A program made the translations under genes and the position numbers. Of a stretch of 64,000 nucleotides of DNA, positions 7,956-17,440 are shown one piece after another (the first letter of the stretch is position 1; every line of letters begins with the position of its first letter). Below the pieces are notes generated by a model that was given only the letters and a program-made list of their open reading frames with translations, was not told the origin of the DNA and did not search any database. Source of the DNA: Merdimmobilis hominis (lineage in GTDB: Bacteria > Bacillota > Clostridia > Oscillospirales > Ruminococcaceae); the NCBI RefSeq assembly GCF_900104615.1, contig NZ_LT629939.1:2211315-2275314 (forward strand). Reading direction: 5' to 3'.

Positions 7956-10256
7956 ATGAACAATTTACTTTGCAGCCGCTGCAAAAAGCGGATGGCAGTG
8001 ATCTTTATGAGCCGCATTGAAAACGGAGAGACCATCAATGAGGGACTCTGCCTCCAGTGCGCCAAGGAACTGGGCATCCCCCAGGTGAAGGACTTGATTG
8101 ACAAAATGGGTATCACCGACGACGACATCGAGTCGATGAACGACCAGATGCTGGAGATGATGCAGAATGGCGACTTCGGCGGCATGAACCCGGAAGGCGG
8201 GGAAGAGGAGGACGGTTTTGAGATGGGCGGCGCCCAGCCGTTCCCCTTTATGCAGGGCTTTTTTGGAGGCAGTGACCTGCCGGAAAAAGTCCCCCAAAAG
8301 GAGAAAAGCGCAAAAGAGCCCACGGGGCGTCCGAAAAAAGAGAAGAAATACAAGTATTTAGACAATTACTGTGAGAATTTGACCCGCCGGGCCCGGGAGG
8401 GCGGCATCGACAACATCGTCGGCCGGGAGCAGGAGATCTACCGGGTGATGCAGATCCTCAACCGCCGCACCAAAAACAATCCCTGCCTCATCGGCGAGCC
8501 CGGTGTGGGCAAAACCGCTGTGGCCGAAGGGATCGCCAAGCGGCTGGCCAGCGGCGAAGTTCCCCCCCGACTGGCGGACAAAGAGCTGTACATGCTGGAT
8601 CTGACCGCCCTGGTGGCTGGTACCCAGTTCCGGGGCCAGTTTGAAAGCCGGGTAAAAGGCTTGGTGGAGGATCTGAAAAACGCGGGCAATGTCATCCTTT
8701 TCATCGACGAGGTCCACAACCTGGTGGGCGCTGGGGATGCGGAAGGCTCGATGAATGCCGCCAACATCCTAAAACCCGCCCTCTCCCGCGGGGAGATCCA
8801 GGTGATCGGCGCCACCACCTTCAACGAGTACCGCAAACATATTGAAAAAGATGCGGCCCTGGAGCGCCGGTTCCAGCCGGTGACCGTCAACGAGCCCTCC
8901 ATTGAGGATACCGTACAGGTGCTTATGGGCATTAAGGAGCACTATGAGCAGTTCCACCGGGTCAAAGTCGCAGAGGAAATTTGCCGCCGGGCTGCCGTCC
9001 TCTCAGAGCGGTATATCACCGACCGATTCCTGCCGGACAAGGCCATCGACCTGCTGGACGAAGCCTGTTCCTGTTCTGTGCTGGCAAACCAGTCCCTGGC
9101 CCAGTACGATGAAAGCAACCGCCGCCTCAAAGAGCTGATCGCCAAAATCAGCGATATGGAGCAGTCCACCGAGCCGGATTACGAAAAATTGGCCCAGATG
9201 CGGGCAGAGCAGCTCCGTTTGGAGGGCAAGATCAAAGAGATGGAGCCCCAGGCCCTGAATCATGAGGTGACTTTGGAGGATCTTGCCAAAGTGATTGAAT
9301 TGTGGACCGGCATCCCAGCCAGCCGGGTGCGGGAAAGTGAGCTGGGTAAGGTAGCCCACCTGGATGAGGCGCTGAAAAAGCACATTGTCGGCCAGGACGA
9401 GGCGGTGGAACTTGTGGCCGCCGCCATCCGCCGCAGCCGGATGCAGATCAGCCCTCGCCGCCGCCCGGCCTCCTTCCTGTTTGTGGGACCCACCGGCGTC
9501 GGCAAAACCGAGCTGGTCAAGGTCCTTTCCCAGGAGCTGTTTGATGACGCCGACCCGCTGATCCGCCTGGATATGTCCGAATTTATGGAGAAGCACGCCG
9601 TCTCCCGGCTGGTGGGGTCCCCTCCCGGCTATGTGGGGTACGATGAAGCGGGGCAGCTCACCGAAAAGGTGCGCCGCAAACCCTACTCGGTGGTGCTGTT
9701 CGACGAGATTGAAAAAGCCCACCCTGACGTGCTCAACATCCTCTTGCAAATCTTGGACGAGGGCCGGGTCACAGACGCCCACGGCCGGGTGGTCTCCTTT
9801 GAGAACACCGTGGTGGTGATGACCTCCAACGCCGGCAGCGAGGTCAAGGAAGGGGTTGTAGGCTTCAACACAGTACCAGGCCAGGTGGCCAAGGACAAAG
9901 CCATGAAGGCCCTTTCAGGCTTCTTACGGCCGGAGTTTATGGCACGAATCGATGAGATTGTAGTCTTCCGCCCCTTGGACGAGAAGGACTTTGAGAAGAT
10001 CGCCGCCCTGATGCTGGATGAGCTGAAGGCTCCCTTGGACGAAAAGGGGATCAAGTTTGACTACGCCCCGGAGGCATTGACCCTCATCGCCAAGGAGGCT
10101 TATGGCCGCCGCAGCGGTGCCCGGGATATCCGCCGGATCATCCGCAAACAGGTGGAGGACCCCATCTGTCTGCGCCTGCTGGAGGATTTGGACCATCAGC
10201 CCGCCCTCATCAAGGCGGTGGACCAAGAGGGAAAAATCGGCCTTTTGACCGCATAG
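7956..10256 (+). CDS. Zinc-finger AAA+ unfoldase, ATP-binding subunit of Clp protease (ClpC/ClpE-like)
   Basis: 766 residues. Starts with a four-cysteine zinc finger (CSRC ... CLQC, residues 5-33) as in ClpE and McsA, then a short acidic linker instead of the usual double Clp-N domain. Two AAA+ modules follow: D1 with GEPGVGKTA and VILFIDEVHNLVGAG, and D2 with GPTGVGKTEL and VVLFDEIEKAHPDV. A coiled-coil middle domain (residues about 395-450) is present. It would unfold proteins for ClpP. ATG 7956 is chosen over the in-frame GTG 7947 because GAGGTG (7944-7949) is 6 bases before it. TATAAT at 7891-7896 may be its -10 box, without a good -35. Confidence 0.87.
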   Translation: MNNLLCSRCKKRMAVIFMSRIENGETINEGLCLQCAKELGIPQVKDLIDKMGITDDDIESMNDQMLEMMQNGDFGGMNPEGGEEEDGFEMGGAQPFPFMQGFFGGSDLPEKVPQKEKSAKEPTGRPKKEKKYKYLDNYCENLTRRAREGGIDNIVGREQEIYRVMQILNRRTKNNPCLIGEPGVGKTAVAEGIAKRLASGEVPPRLADKELYMLDLTALVAGTQFRGQFESRVKGLVEDLKNAGNVILFIDEVHNLVGAGDAEGSMNAANILKPALSRGEIQVIGATTFNEYRKHIEKDAALERRFQPVTVNEPSIEDTVQVLMGIKEHYEQFHRVKVAEEICRRAAVLSERYITDRFLPDKAIDLLDEACSCSVLANQSLAQYDESNRRLKELIAKISDMEQSTEPDYEKLAQMRAEQLRLEGKIKEMEPQALNHEVTLEDLAKVIELWTGIPASRVRESELGKVAHLDEALKKHIVGQDEAVELVAAAIRRSRMQISPRRRPASFLFVGPTGVGKTELVKVLSQELFDDADPLIRLDMSEFMEKHAVSRLVGSPPGYVGYDEAGQLTEKVRRKPYSVVLFDEIEKAHPDVLNILLQILDEGRVTDAHGRVVSFENTVVVMTSNAGSEVKEGVVGFNTVPGQVAKDKAMKALSGFLRPEFMARIDEIVVFRPLDEKDFEKIAALMLDELKAPLDEKGIKFDYAPEALTLIAKEAYGRRSGARDIRRIIRKQVEDPICLRLLEDLDHQPALIKAVDQEGKIGLLTA

Positions 10257-10267
10257 ACTTGTTTGGA

Positions 10268-10296
10268 AAGGGGAGGCGTCATGCCTCCCCTTTTTT
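10268..10296 (+). terminator. Rho-independent terminator after Clp ATPase
   Basis: GGGGAGGC / GCCTCCCC stem (10270-10290), 5-base loop, then TTTTTT. Confidence 0.9.
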
Positions 10297-10375
10297 CGAC
10301 TGGTGAATGGGTCCCTCTAAAAATATGGGGGTGGGGGAAAGAAGCCCCCAACTTGCCTGCAAAATTCCGGACACA

Positions 10376-10407
10376 GAAAAACCTCCCGAGGAACTTCCTC
10401 GGGAGGT
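10376..10407 (-). terminator. Rho-independent terminator after minus-strand permease
   Basis: A perfect 12-bp stem (10381-10392 with 10396-10407) and 3-base loop. On the minus strand it is followed by five Ts (A run at 10376-10380). It lies just beyond the permease ending at 10421. The plus side also has a T-rich tail, so it may work both ways. Confidence 0.85.
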
Positions 10408-10420
10408 ATCTTTTTATCGC

Positions 10421-11758
10421 TTAGTCGTGTTTGATGGCTTCCAGGGCAGAGATGCGCACCGCCCGGTTGGAGGGGAAGAACCCGGACAGCAGCCCAACCA
10501 AAGTGGCAAAGACAATGCCGCCCAAAGCGAGCCACGGCGGAATGATGGACATGGAGCTTCCGCCGCCTCCGCCCATCATGCCCCCCATGCCGCCCAAGCT
10601 GAACCCAAAGTAGTTGGACAGGAAGGAGAACAGGTAGCTGATGAGCACCCCGATGATGCCCCCGCAGAAGCCGATGGTCCCGGCCTCCAGCAGGAATTCG
10701 GAGCGGATATCGGTGACAAAGCAGCCCACAACCTTCATGACGCCAATCTCCCGGGTGCGCTCGTAGATGGACATGTACATGGTGTTGGCGATGCCCACAG
10801 CGGCAACAAACAGGGTCATACCGCCGATAATGCCATAGAACAGCTGTTGCTGCTGCACCCAGTCCTCCAAGGGCTTGCGCTGGCTCTCCTGGGAGTAGGT
10901 GTTAAATCCCATGGCCTGGATGGCCTCCTCCACTTGGCCCACCATCTTGATGTCAGTGCATTTGACCTTGGCTTGTTCGTAGCCCTTTTTCTCTTCCTTT
11001 TTCAAGCCGTTGGCCTTGTTGTAATCCGCTTCCATCCTCTTTAAGTCGTTGATATCCATAAAGATGCCGCGGCTGGTCTCATACCCTTTGCCCCAGTCCT
11101 CTTTTAGGATACCGGCAGGAGTGACTTTGTATTCATACTGCTTGGCCCCTTCTTTGTTGGTGTTGGTGCGGATGATCAATTTGTCGTGCATCACGTCCAC
11201 AAAGGGGTCTTTGATCTTTCCGTTGGCGTCGGGGTAGGGGTCCACCCGGTTGAAGCCGGGCTTTTTTTTGTTGTCCCGGAACTCATATGCGGCATATTGT
11301 CCGAACACCACGGTATAAGGCGGGGAATTTTCGGTGAAGCCGCTGCCCTCCAGGTATTCATACCCCAAGTATTGCAGCGCTTGGGGGTAGACGCCCACCA
11401 CATTATACATATTCATCTGGTAGCGGTCCTGCTTGCCCGAGACCATGAGCAGGTCGGCATTGGCGTTGTAGAAGGGGGTAGCCACCAATACGCCGTCCAT
11501 GGCCTGGATTTGGGCCATAGCTTTGTCGTCCAGCACCGCCTGGTTGGCGCCGCCGCCGTAGTTGTAAATTTCAATGATGGTCAGGTCGCCCATGCCTTCC
11601 AGCATCTCTTGGATGCTTTGCTGGGCGCCCAGACCGAGGGAGACCATGAAAACCAGCATCCCAGTTCCCGCCACCACCCCGATCATCGTCAGGATGGTGC
11701 GCATTTTGCGGCGGGAGAGATTCTGGAGCGCCATGGTCATCAAATCATAAAATTTCAT
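10421..11758 (-). CDS. ABC transporter permease, MacB/FtsX type
   Basis: 445 residues. N-terminal span after LSRRKMRTILTMIGVVAGTGMLV (the usual MacB/LolC start), a large extracellular domain (residues about 50-290), then three FtsX-type spans near the C-terminus, with the family phrase YERTREIGVMKVVG between them. A glycine/methionine-rich loop (GGMGGMMGGGGGSS) before the last span is unusual. Last gene of a minus-strand operon with an ATPase and a secreted anchored protein; its start overlaps the preceding gene by 14 bases. Probably a mechanotransmission-type exporter; the substrate is unknown. Confidence 0.82.
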   Translation of the reverse strand: MKFYDLMTMALQNLSRRKMRTILTMIGVVAGTGMLVFMVSLGLGAQQSIQEMLEGMGDLTIIEIYNYGGGANQAVLDDKAMAQIQAMDGVLVATPFYNANADLLMVSGKQDRYQMNMYNVVGVYPQALQYLGYEYLEGSGFTENSPPYTVVFGQYAAYEFRDNKKKPGFNRVDPYPDANGKIKDPFVDVMHDKLIIRTNTNKEGAKQYEYKVTPAGILKEDWGKGYETSRGIFMDINDLKRMEADYNKANGLKKEEKKGYEQAKVKCTDIKMVGQVEEAIQAMGFNTYSQESQRKPLEDWVQQQQLFYGIIGGMTLFVAAVGIANTMYMSIYERTREIGVMKVVGCFVTDIRSEFLLEAGTIGFCGGIIGVLISYLFSFLSNYFGFSLGGMGGMMGGGGGSSMSIIPPWLALGGIVFATLVGLLSGFFPSNRAVRISALEAIKHD

Positions 11759-13538
11759 CCTCGTCGCCGCTCCTCTTCGCCTTGATCTTCTTCACCGTGA
11801 CGAAGGCGGTCATACCGGTGATCACCGCGCCGGCGAAGCCCAAACCGATCTTGGTGCCATCTATCTTTTTGGGTTCTTCCGGGTTGACCGCAGGGATTTC
11901 CGGCGTCAGGCCGGGGTCCTCGGTGGGGTAATCAAAGCCCTGTACCATGGCCTCAAATGGCATGGAGACCTCTTTGATATTCATGTTGGCGTCCTCGTAG
12001 GTGATGACCACCTTGCCCTGCAAAGTGCCTGGCTCTTGGGGGGTGATGAAAAAGTCGGCGGAGTTTTCACTGCCGGATTCCATGTTGCCCACAAAGGACT
12101 TCTGACCGTTGTTGGAGACGCCATCGCACTGGAGCTCCGCGGAAACGTTATACACCACGGTGCGCCCTTTGTTGACAAAGTTGACGCTCAGGGACATTTC
12201 CTCCCCCACATATATGTAAGGGGAGACCTCGATGGGGTTAACTGAGAACCGGTCCACCTGGGAAACCGGGATGGCGATGCTCTCCTTAGAAGTGCTGCTT
12301 TTCCGGGCGTCGTTGGCGATGTATTGGAAGGTGTATTCGATATCCACGTTGTGGGAGCCGGGTTTGGCATCGGCCAGGGCGCGGAAATCGATGGTGCGGG
12401 TGATGGAATCCTTCCGGTTGAGGCCGGCGATGTAATAGGTGTTGGAGGAGCTGGCAATGGTCAGTCCTTCGCCAGTGCTGACCTTCATAATGATGTTTTC
12501 CAGGTCATAGCCGGGGCTGGTGTTGGTGAAGGTGATGGTCAGGGGGAAGGTCTGGCCGGCGGTCACCTGGGTGTCGCCATAGCTGTAGTTCTCCACAATA
12601 ATGTTGGGCACCAGGGGGTCCAGCTCGGTTTCCTCATCTTCGTCATCCTTGTCCGGCTTTTTGACGTACTCTTCGCACTCGGGGAAGGTGACGCTGGCGT
12701 TGTACTCCACCTTTTCACCGTCTACATAATAACCGAAGGTAAATTTAAGGGTGTCGCCTGAGCCAGTATAACGCAGCCGAATAATGTCAAAGGAGAGTTT
12801 TACATTGCCATTATCATCACTGCCAATCGTTTTCCCCCGGATTTCGGTGCCTTTATTGACCGAGTTGCTGCTGACATCATCCTCCGAGACCTGCTTGAAG
12901 GAGCCGGATTGAATGATAATGTAGGGATCGGTAAAGGAGCTGGGGTTGTCACTATATGAGTAGTTGGGGTCGACGATATCCAAAAAGATGTTGACATCCC
13001 GGTTGCGGGTGATTTCGCTGATAGAAGACTGATCTCGGCCGTTTTCGTCCTTGCTGCTGGAAGAATAGCTTTGGTAGCGGCTGGCCTTCTGATATGTAAT
13101 AATGGGGTCGCTGCTGCCGGAGGCCACCGTCTTTTGCTTCACTTTGGCAAAGGAAATCTTTTGGTCTTTGTCGCCTTCGCCCCAACTAGCATCACCCTTT
13201 TTGGTGATACTGTATTCGGTCCCGCCCAGCGTTACCGTTAGGATCTTGTTATCGGGATCAGAAAGGGAAAAGCCGATGTCGTTCCCCTCGCTGTTGTCAG
13301 GGAAGATGACCTTTAATTTTTTTTGACTCCAATCGGTAATTTTTAAGGAGTAAGTGCCCGTTTGGTCAAAAAAATTATCCATTGTCAGAGGGGAAAGCTC
13401 AGCGTCCCCTTTAAAGCTGTCGTCAAATACCAGCACAGGCGCCGCGTATACCAGGGTGCTCAGGGCCCCGGCCACCGTGCCAAGGATCATCAGCAGCGCC
13501 AAAAGCAGCGGGATGGCTCGTCTCAGGATTTTCTTCAT
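11745..13538 (-). CDS. Secreted, C-terminally anchored protein with COG1361-like domains
   Basis: 597 residues. Signal peptide MKKILRRAIPLLLALLMILG, a long extracellular part, then a membrane span (GLGFAGAVITGMTAFVTV) and a basic tail. Residues about 300-530 hold two immunoglobulin-like stretches (VTAGQTFPLTITFTNTS; IYVGEEMSLSVNFVNKG) of the COG1361/CARDB kind. An acidic spacer (KPDKDDEDEETELDP) precedes them. Starts at ATG 13538 behind AAGGAG; the stop of the ATPase overlaps it (ATGA). In Clostridia such proteins accompany MacB-like permeases; an extracellular partner or sensor role is inferred, not shown. Confidence 0.65.
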   Translation of the reverse strand: MKKILRRAIPLLLALLMILGTVAGALSTLVYAAPVLVFDDSFKGDAELSPLTMDNFFDQTGTYSLKITDWSQKKLKVIFPDNSEGNDIGFSLSDPDNKILTVTLGGTEYSITKKGDASWGEGDKDQKISFAKVKQKTVASGSSDPIITYQKASRYQSYSSSSKDENGRDQSSISEITRNRDVNIFLDIVDPNYSYSDNPSSFTDPYIIIQSGSFKQVSEDDVSSNSVNKGTEIRGKTIGSDDNGNVKLSFDIIRLRYTGSGDTLKFTFGYYVDGEKVEYNASVTFPECEEYVKKPDKDDEDEETELDPLVPNIIVENYSYGDTQVTAGQTFPLTITFTNTSPGYDLENIIMKVSTGEGLTIASSSNTYYIAGLNRKDSITRTIDFRALADAKPGSHNVDIEYTFQYIANDARKSSTSKESIAIPVSQVDRFSVNPIEVSPYIYVGEEMSLSVNFVNKGRTVVYNVSAELQCDGVSNNGQKSFVGNMESGSENSADFFITPQEPGTLQGKVVITYEDANMNIKEVSMPFEAMVQGFDYPTEDPGLTPEIPAVNPEEPKKIDGTKIGLGFAGAVITGMTAFVTVKKIKAKRSGDEDEIL

Positions 13539-14413
13539 GGTTTGATCTCCTTCTCTTGTGTATTCTCAGCCGACCCGCTGTCGGGCTCGGTTTCTGCAAT
13601 AGGTTCAGGGGCCTCCTCCTGTTCTGGAGGCTGGGGAGCCTGCGCTGTCCCCGGCTCCTCTTGAGAGGCGGATCCCTCAGCAGGGCTTTCTTCCGGGGGA
13701 TCCACAACCGTGCGGTCAATCAGTGAAACGTTGGGCTGATCGCTCACCACCCGGCCGTCGATCAAGGTGATGATTCGGTCGGCATATTGGGAAAGCTCCT
13801 GGTCGTGGGTGACCAAGATGAATGTCTGGTTGTTCTCCCGGGCCAGGCGGACCATCATCTCCATCACTTCGATGGTGGTTTTGGAGTCCAGGTTGCCGGT
13901 GGGCTCGTCGGCAAAGACGATGGCCGGCTTGGAGACAAACGCCCGGGCGATTCCGACCCGCTGCTGCTGGCCGCCGGACATCTGGTTGGGCCGGTGTTTG
14001 CACCGTTCCCCCAACCCCACTCGGTGGAGCATTTGAAGGGCCAATTTTTCCCGGGTGCGTTTGTCCACGCCGCGGAACATCAGCGGCATGCTGACATTTT
14101 CCAGCGCGGTCTGGGAATTGAGCAGGTTGTAGGACTGAAAAACAAATCCCACATTTTTTTGGCGGAACCGGGCAAGCTGGTCCTCACTCATCCGGGAGAT
14201 GTTCTTTTTGCCGATGTACACCCCGCCCCGGGTGGGCTTTTCCAGCCCGGCCAACTGGTTGAGCAGGGTGGATTTGCCGGAACCCGAGGTGCCCAGGATG
14301 CAGAGGACCTCCCCTTTGTGGATCTCCAGATTGATGCAGTCCAAAGCGACCACCTTTTCAGACCCCAATTTATAAACCTTTCGCAGGTCCTTGACACGGA
14401 TTATGGTTTCCAA
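13535..14413 (-). CDS. ABC transporter ATP-binding protein, MacB/LolD type
   Basis: 292 residues; core of about 230 plus a C-terminal proline/glutamate-rich tail of about 60 residues that normal LolD/MacB ATPases lack. Motifs: Walker A GTSGSGKST, Q-loop FVFQSYNLL, signature MSGGQQQR, Walker B AIVFADEPTGNLD, H-loop VTHDQE. It heads the minus-strand operon ATPase - COG1361 protein - permease. The plus-strand neighbours (adaptor and second permease) have no ATPase of their own, so this ATPase might serve both; that is inference. Confidence 0.87.
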   Translation of the reverse strand: METIIRVKDLRKVYKLGSEKVVALDCINLEIHKGEVLCILGTSGSGKSTLLNQLAGLEKPTRGGVYIGKKNISRMSEDQLARFRQKNVGFVFQSYNLLNSQTALENVSMPLMFRGVDKRTREKLALQMLHRVGLGERCKHRPNQMSGGQQQRVGIARAFVSKPAIVFADEPTGNLDSKTTIEVMEMMVRLARENNQTFILVTHDQELSQYADRIITLIDGRVVSDQPNVSLIDRTVVDPPEESPAEGSASQEEPGTAQAPQPPEQEEAPEPIAETEPDSGSAENTQEKEIKP

Positions 14414-14859
14414 GACGATCCCTCACCTCACAATACAAAACGATCTTCTCTTACTATAGTTCACCGGGCCTTCACAATTACTGCATCTATTTGCAATATT
14501 TTCTAGTTTTCCTGGGCGAATCAGCCTGCCGTTAAGGGATGCGGCCGCTGTGGGGATACCTTACCCCACAGGTGGGAAATCTGTTGTTTCCACACGTCCT
14601 CCCTCAGCGGGAAAAAGGACCCCAGGAAAAAATTGTTATCGGTTCCACTATAGCATACTTGGCCCTCCAATTCAATTCCAAGGCCAGGGGAAACAGAAAT
14701 TCTGTCAAAAGAAAAAAGACAGTTTATAAAGTTTCTGACGATTTTCTTACGATGTGATGACATTGGGCAAATTCACAGAATATTGTTTGACTTCGACTAG
14801 TGGGGAGCATATACTATTGACATTGTGACGAGGACTATCGAGAACGATAAAAGAAAGCG
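14414..14859. other. Divergent intergenic region of the export cluster
   Basis: 446 bases between the two divergent arms. It contains a good plus-strand promoter (14787-14815) and a perfect 8-bp inverted repeat (14548-14555 with 14564-14571). An 80-codon reading frame on the minus strand has no supporting ribosome site and is not called. I see no convincing minus-strand promoter. Confidence 0.5.
14787..14815 (+). promoter_or_regulatory. Sigma-A-type promoter for MacA-like adaptor
   Basis: TTGACT (14787-14792), 17-base spacer, TATACT (14810-14815); about 45 bases upstream of the adaptor start. Confidence 0.65.
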
Positions 14860-16089
14860 GTGTATAGAGTGTCCAAATTAACCAAGGGTAAAAAGAAACT
14901 GATTGTCTTTGCAGCGGTGGCCATCTTGGCGGCAGCCGGAGTTGGCAGCTGCATGCTCAACTCCATGAACCAGACACCCATGCTCATGGCCTCAGGGGTT
15001 TCTATGCAGGAGATTCAAAGCTTCCTCTCCACCAGCGGAACCATCAAACAGGGCAACCTGGAAGAGCATATTATGGCGGCCACCACCGAGGTGGGCAACG
15101 TCTATTTTGAGGTGGGTGACGAGGTGAAAAAAGGCGACTTGATCGTCAGCTTTGACAACGCCGAGGCTATGCGGGAGTACAAATCCGCAGCTATCGCCTA
15201 CGAAAAGACCCGTTTGGGACTGGATGAAACCGAGCGGAAGTACTTTGAGACCATGGAGGACATCGCAGAAATCGAAGACAACATGGAATTCCACAAAAAG
15301 AAGATGGAAGAATATGAGGACAGCACCGACCCCGACGAACGCGCCCTGTTTGAACGGTATCAGGCCAAATACGAAAATGCCAAATCCCGCAAAGAGGGCT
15401 TGGAGGACACCATCCCCAGCGAGGAGCAGCTGAAAATCGACCAGCTCTCCTTTGAAGAAGCGAAGATGAAGTTCGAAGAGGCCCAGGAGAAGGTGAACTC
15501 CCTTCCCGGCAATATTATCGCCGGCCAAGACGGCACCATCGAAGAGCTGAACGCCAAAAAGCTCAACACCATCTCCAAAGGCACGGTGGCGGTTGCGATC
15601 AAGACCTCCGAAACCCAGACGGTGGAGATGAGCGTGGGCAAATACGACATCGTCAAGGTGGCCCTGGGCCAATCCGCTGAAATTACCTTGGGCAACAAAA
15701 CCTACCAGGGCACCGTCACGGAGATCGGCACCGCCGCGGATGAAAAATCCAACGTCAAGGTGAAAATTCAGGTGGATAACCCGGATGAAAGCTTTATCCC
15801 CGGCATGGAAGTGGACGTGGATGTACTGACCTACTCCACCCCCTCTGCATTGGCACTGCCGGTGGAAGCGGTCAAGACCGACCGGGGCGGGGATTACTGC
15901 TACACGGCGGAGCTGACCGACCCGGAGAAACAGATTTACCAGCCGGTGAAGACCTATATCACCCTGGGCAATTCCTCCGACCAATACATAGAAGTCACCG
16001 GCGGGCTGACCGAGGGCCAGCTTGTCATCGACAATCCGCCCACCAACATCGACAGCATCCTGGCTTGCATCATCAGCCAGCCGGCTTAA
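14860..16089 (+). CDS. Periplasmic-adaptor-like subunit (HlyD/MacA family)
   Basis: 409 residues if GTG 14860 is used; GTG 14869 is an equally possible start, as neither ribosome site is strong. A membrane span (LIVFAAVAILAAAGVGS) anchors it. The lipoyl/barrel region near residue 60-100 (GNVYFEVGDEVKKGDLIVSFDN) leads into a helical hairpin rich in charged heptads (about 115-215), then the second half of the lipoyl domain and beta-barrel. This is the layout of MacA-type adaptors, which in Gram-positives work with MacB-like permeases at the cell surface. A permease follows 25 bases later. Confidence 0.82.
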   Translation: MYRVSKLTKGKKKLIVFAAVAILAAAGVGSCMLNSMNQTPMLMASGVSMQEIQSFLSTSGTIKQGNLEEHIMAATTEVGNVYFEVGDEVKKGDLIVSFDNAEAMREYKSAAIAYEKTRLGLDETERKYFETMEDIAEIEDNMEFHKKKMEEYEDSTDPDERALFERYQAKYENAKSRKEGLEDTIPSEEQLKIDQLSFEEAKMKFEEAQEKVNSLPGNIIAGQDGTIEELNAKKLNTISKGTVAVAIKTSETQTVEMSVGKYDIVKVALGQSAEITLGNKTYQGTVTEIGTAADEKSNVKVKIQVDNPDESFIPGMEVDVDVLTYSTPSALALPVEAVKTDRGGDYCYTAELTDPEKQIYQPVKTYITLGNSSDQYIEVTGGLTEGQLVIDNPPTNIDSILACIISQPA

Positions 16090-16114
16090 CCACCGGCGGG
16101 AGGCGGGAAAAATA

Positions 16115-17317
16115 ATGATCAAAGAAAACCTGAAAATGGCGCTGGAAAGCATCAAGTCCAACAAGATGCGCTCCTTCCTCACCATGCTGGGCATCATCAT
16201 CGGTATTGCGTCGGTGATCACCATCGTCTCGGCGGGCAGCGGCGCCAAACAGTACATGATGCAGCAGTTCGAGTCTCAAACCACCACCGTGTACATCAAT
16301 GTGGACAGCAGCGAGGCTCTGGACAGCGAGTACATCACCATGGAGGATATTTCTGCCTTGAGCAGCATGGGGGACTATGTGCGGGGGGTCACCCCCTATG
16401 TGGGGACCACCGGCGACGCCATCTTCCGCGACAAGCGCCACGGGGTGTGGATTAACGGCGGCACCCAACATATCGCCTTGGTGGACGGGGTGAGCGAGCT
16501 TTACTCCGGGCGGTTCTTCAGTGAAAGCGACTACCTGGGCGGCAAAAATGTGGCAGTCATCGACGACATCTTAGCCCAGGATTTCTTTGGAACCACCGAC
16601 TGTGTGGGCATGGATATCGAGCTGCGGGTCAAGGACAAGCGGACTACCGTCCGGGTTGTGGGCGTCTGCAAAAACATGTATGGAGATTTCGCCACCCAGG
16701 ACTTGCAAGGCAATGTCTACGTGCCCATGGGGGTAGTACAAGAACTGGACGAAGAGAGCAGCGGCAAGCTGCGGGGGGTATACCTGTACTCCTTTGATAA
16801 GAAGGATGTGGAGACCATGGGCAACGCTGCCGTCCGCCTTCTGGAGAACCGGCACGGCAACCGGGGCCGGAACATCTACTATGCCAACAACGCCAAGGCC
16901 CAGCTGGAGTCCATCAACAGCAGCATGGATATGATCCAGAGCTTTATCGCCGCAGTGGCGGCCATCTCCCTCTTGGTGGGGGGCATCGGCGTTATGAACA
17001 TCATGCTGGTGGCAGTCACCGAGCGCACCCGGGAAATCGGCATCCGAAAGTCCTTGGGGGCGAAAACGGGGGCAATCCTTTTCCAGTTCCTCACCGAATC
17101 GGCCATTTTGACGGTGATCGGCGGCCTTATCGGGTTGGGGCTGGGGTGTGTGGGTTCCTACGCCATCTGCTCGCTGGCAGGCATCACCCCGGTGTTCACC
17201 CTCTCCGCCGTGCTGGGAACGGTGGTGTTTTCCGGGGTGGTAGGCCTCTTCTTCGGCATCTACCCGGCGCGCAAAGCGGCCCGGCTCAACCCCATTGAGG
17301 CGCTGCGCCACGAATAA
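16115..17317 (+). CDS. ABC transporter permease, MacB type
   Basis: 400 residues. N-terminal span after SIKSNKMRSFLTMLGIIIGIASV, an extracellular MacB_PCD domain, and C-terminal FtsX spans with ERTREIGIRKSLGAK. ATG 16115 is behind GGGAGGCGGG. It follows the adaptor; the pair lacks an ATPase, the nearest being the divergent one at 13535-14413. It is clearly a different protein from the minus-strand permease, so the cluster holds two MacB-like permeases around one ATPase. Confidence 0.87.
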   Translation: MIKENLKMALESIKSNKMRSFLTMLGIIIGIASVITIVSAGSGAKQYMMQQFESQTTTVYINVDSSEALDSEYITMEDISALSSMGDYVRGVTPYVGTTGDAIFRDKRHGVWINGGTQHIALVDGVSELYSGRFFSESDYLGGKNVAVIDDILAQDFFGTTDCVGMDIELRVKDKRTTVRVVGVCKNMYGDFATQDLQGNVYVPMGVVQELDEESSGKLRGVYLYSFDKKDVETMGNAAVRLLENRHGNRGRNIYYANNAKAQLESINSSMDMIQSFIAAVAAISLLVGGIGVMNIMLVAVTERTREIGIRKSLGAKTGAILFQFLTESAILTVIGGLIGLGLGCVGSYAICSLAGITPVFTLSAVLGTVVFSGVVGLFFGIYPARKAARLNPIEALRHE

Positions 17318-17325
17318 CCAAGCAG

Positions 17326-17353
17326 AAAAACTCCCCATTATGGGGAGTTTTTC
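17326..17353 (+). terminator. Rho-independent terminator after MacB-like permease
   Basis: AAAAACTCCCCA / TGGGGAGTTTTT hairpin with a 3-base loop, followed by TTC TTTT. Confidence 0.9.
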
Positions 17354-17365
17354 TTTTACCCTAGC

Positions 17366-17395
17366 TTGCCGAAGCTATGGAAGGTGTGGTATGCT
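17366..17395 (+). promoter_or_regulatory. Possible promoter for radical SAM gene
   Basis: TTGCCG (17366-17371), 18-base spacer, TATGCT (17390-17395), 46 bases before the start codon. Confidence 0.45.
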
Positions 17396-17440
17396 GACAA
17401 AACAGGGGATGTTTCCCCTCAAGAAAGGAGGGGGATTCCC

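Noticed and set aside
14521-14763. 80-codon minus-strand gene in the divergent gap
   Set aside because: No ribosome site, overlaps an inverted repeat, and protein sequence looks random.
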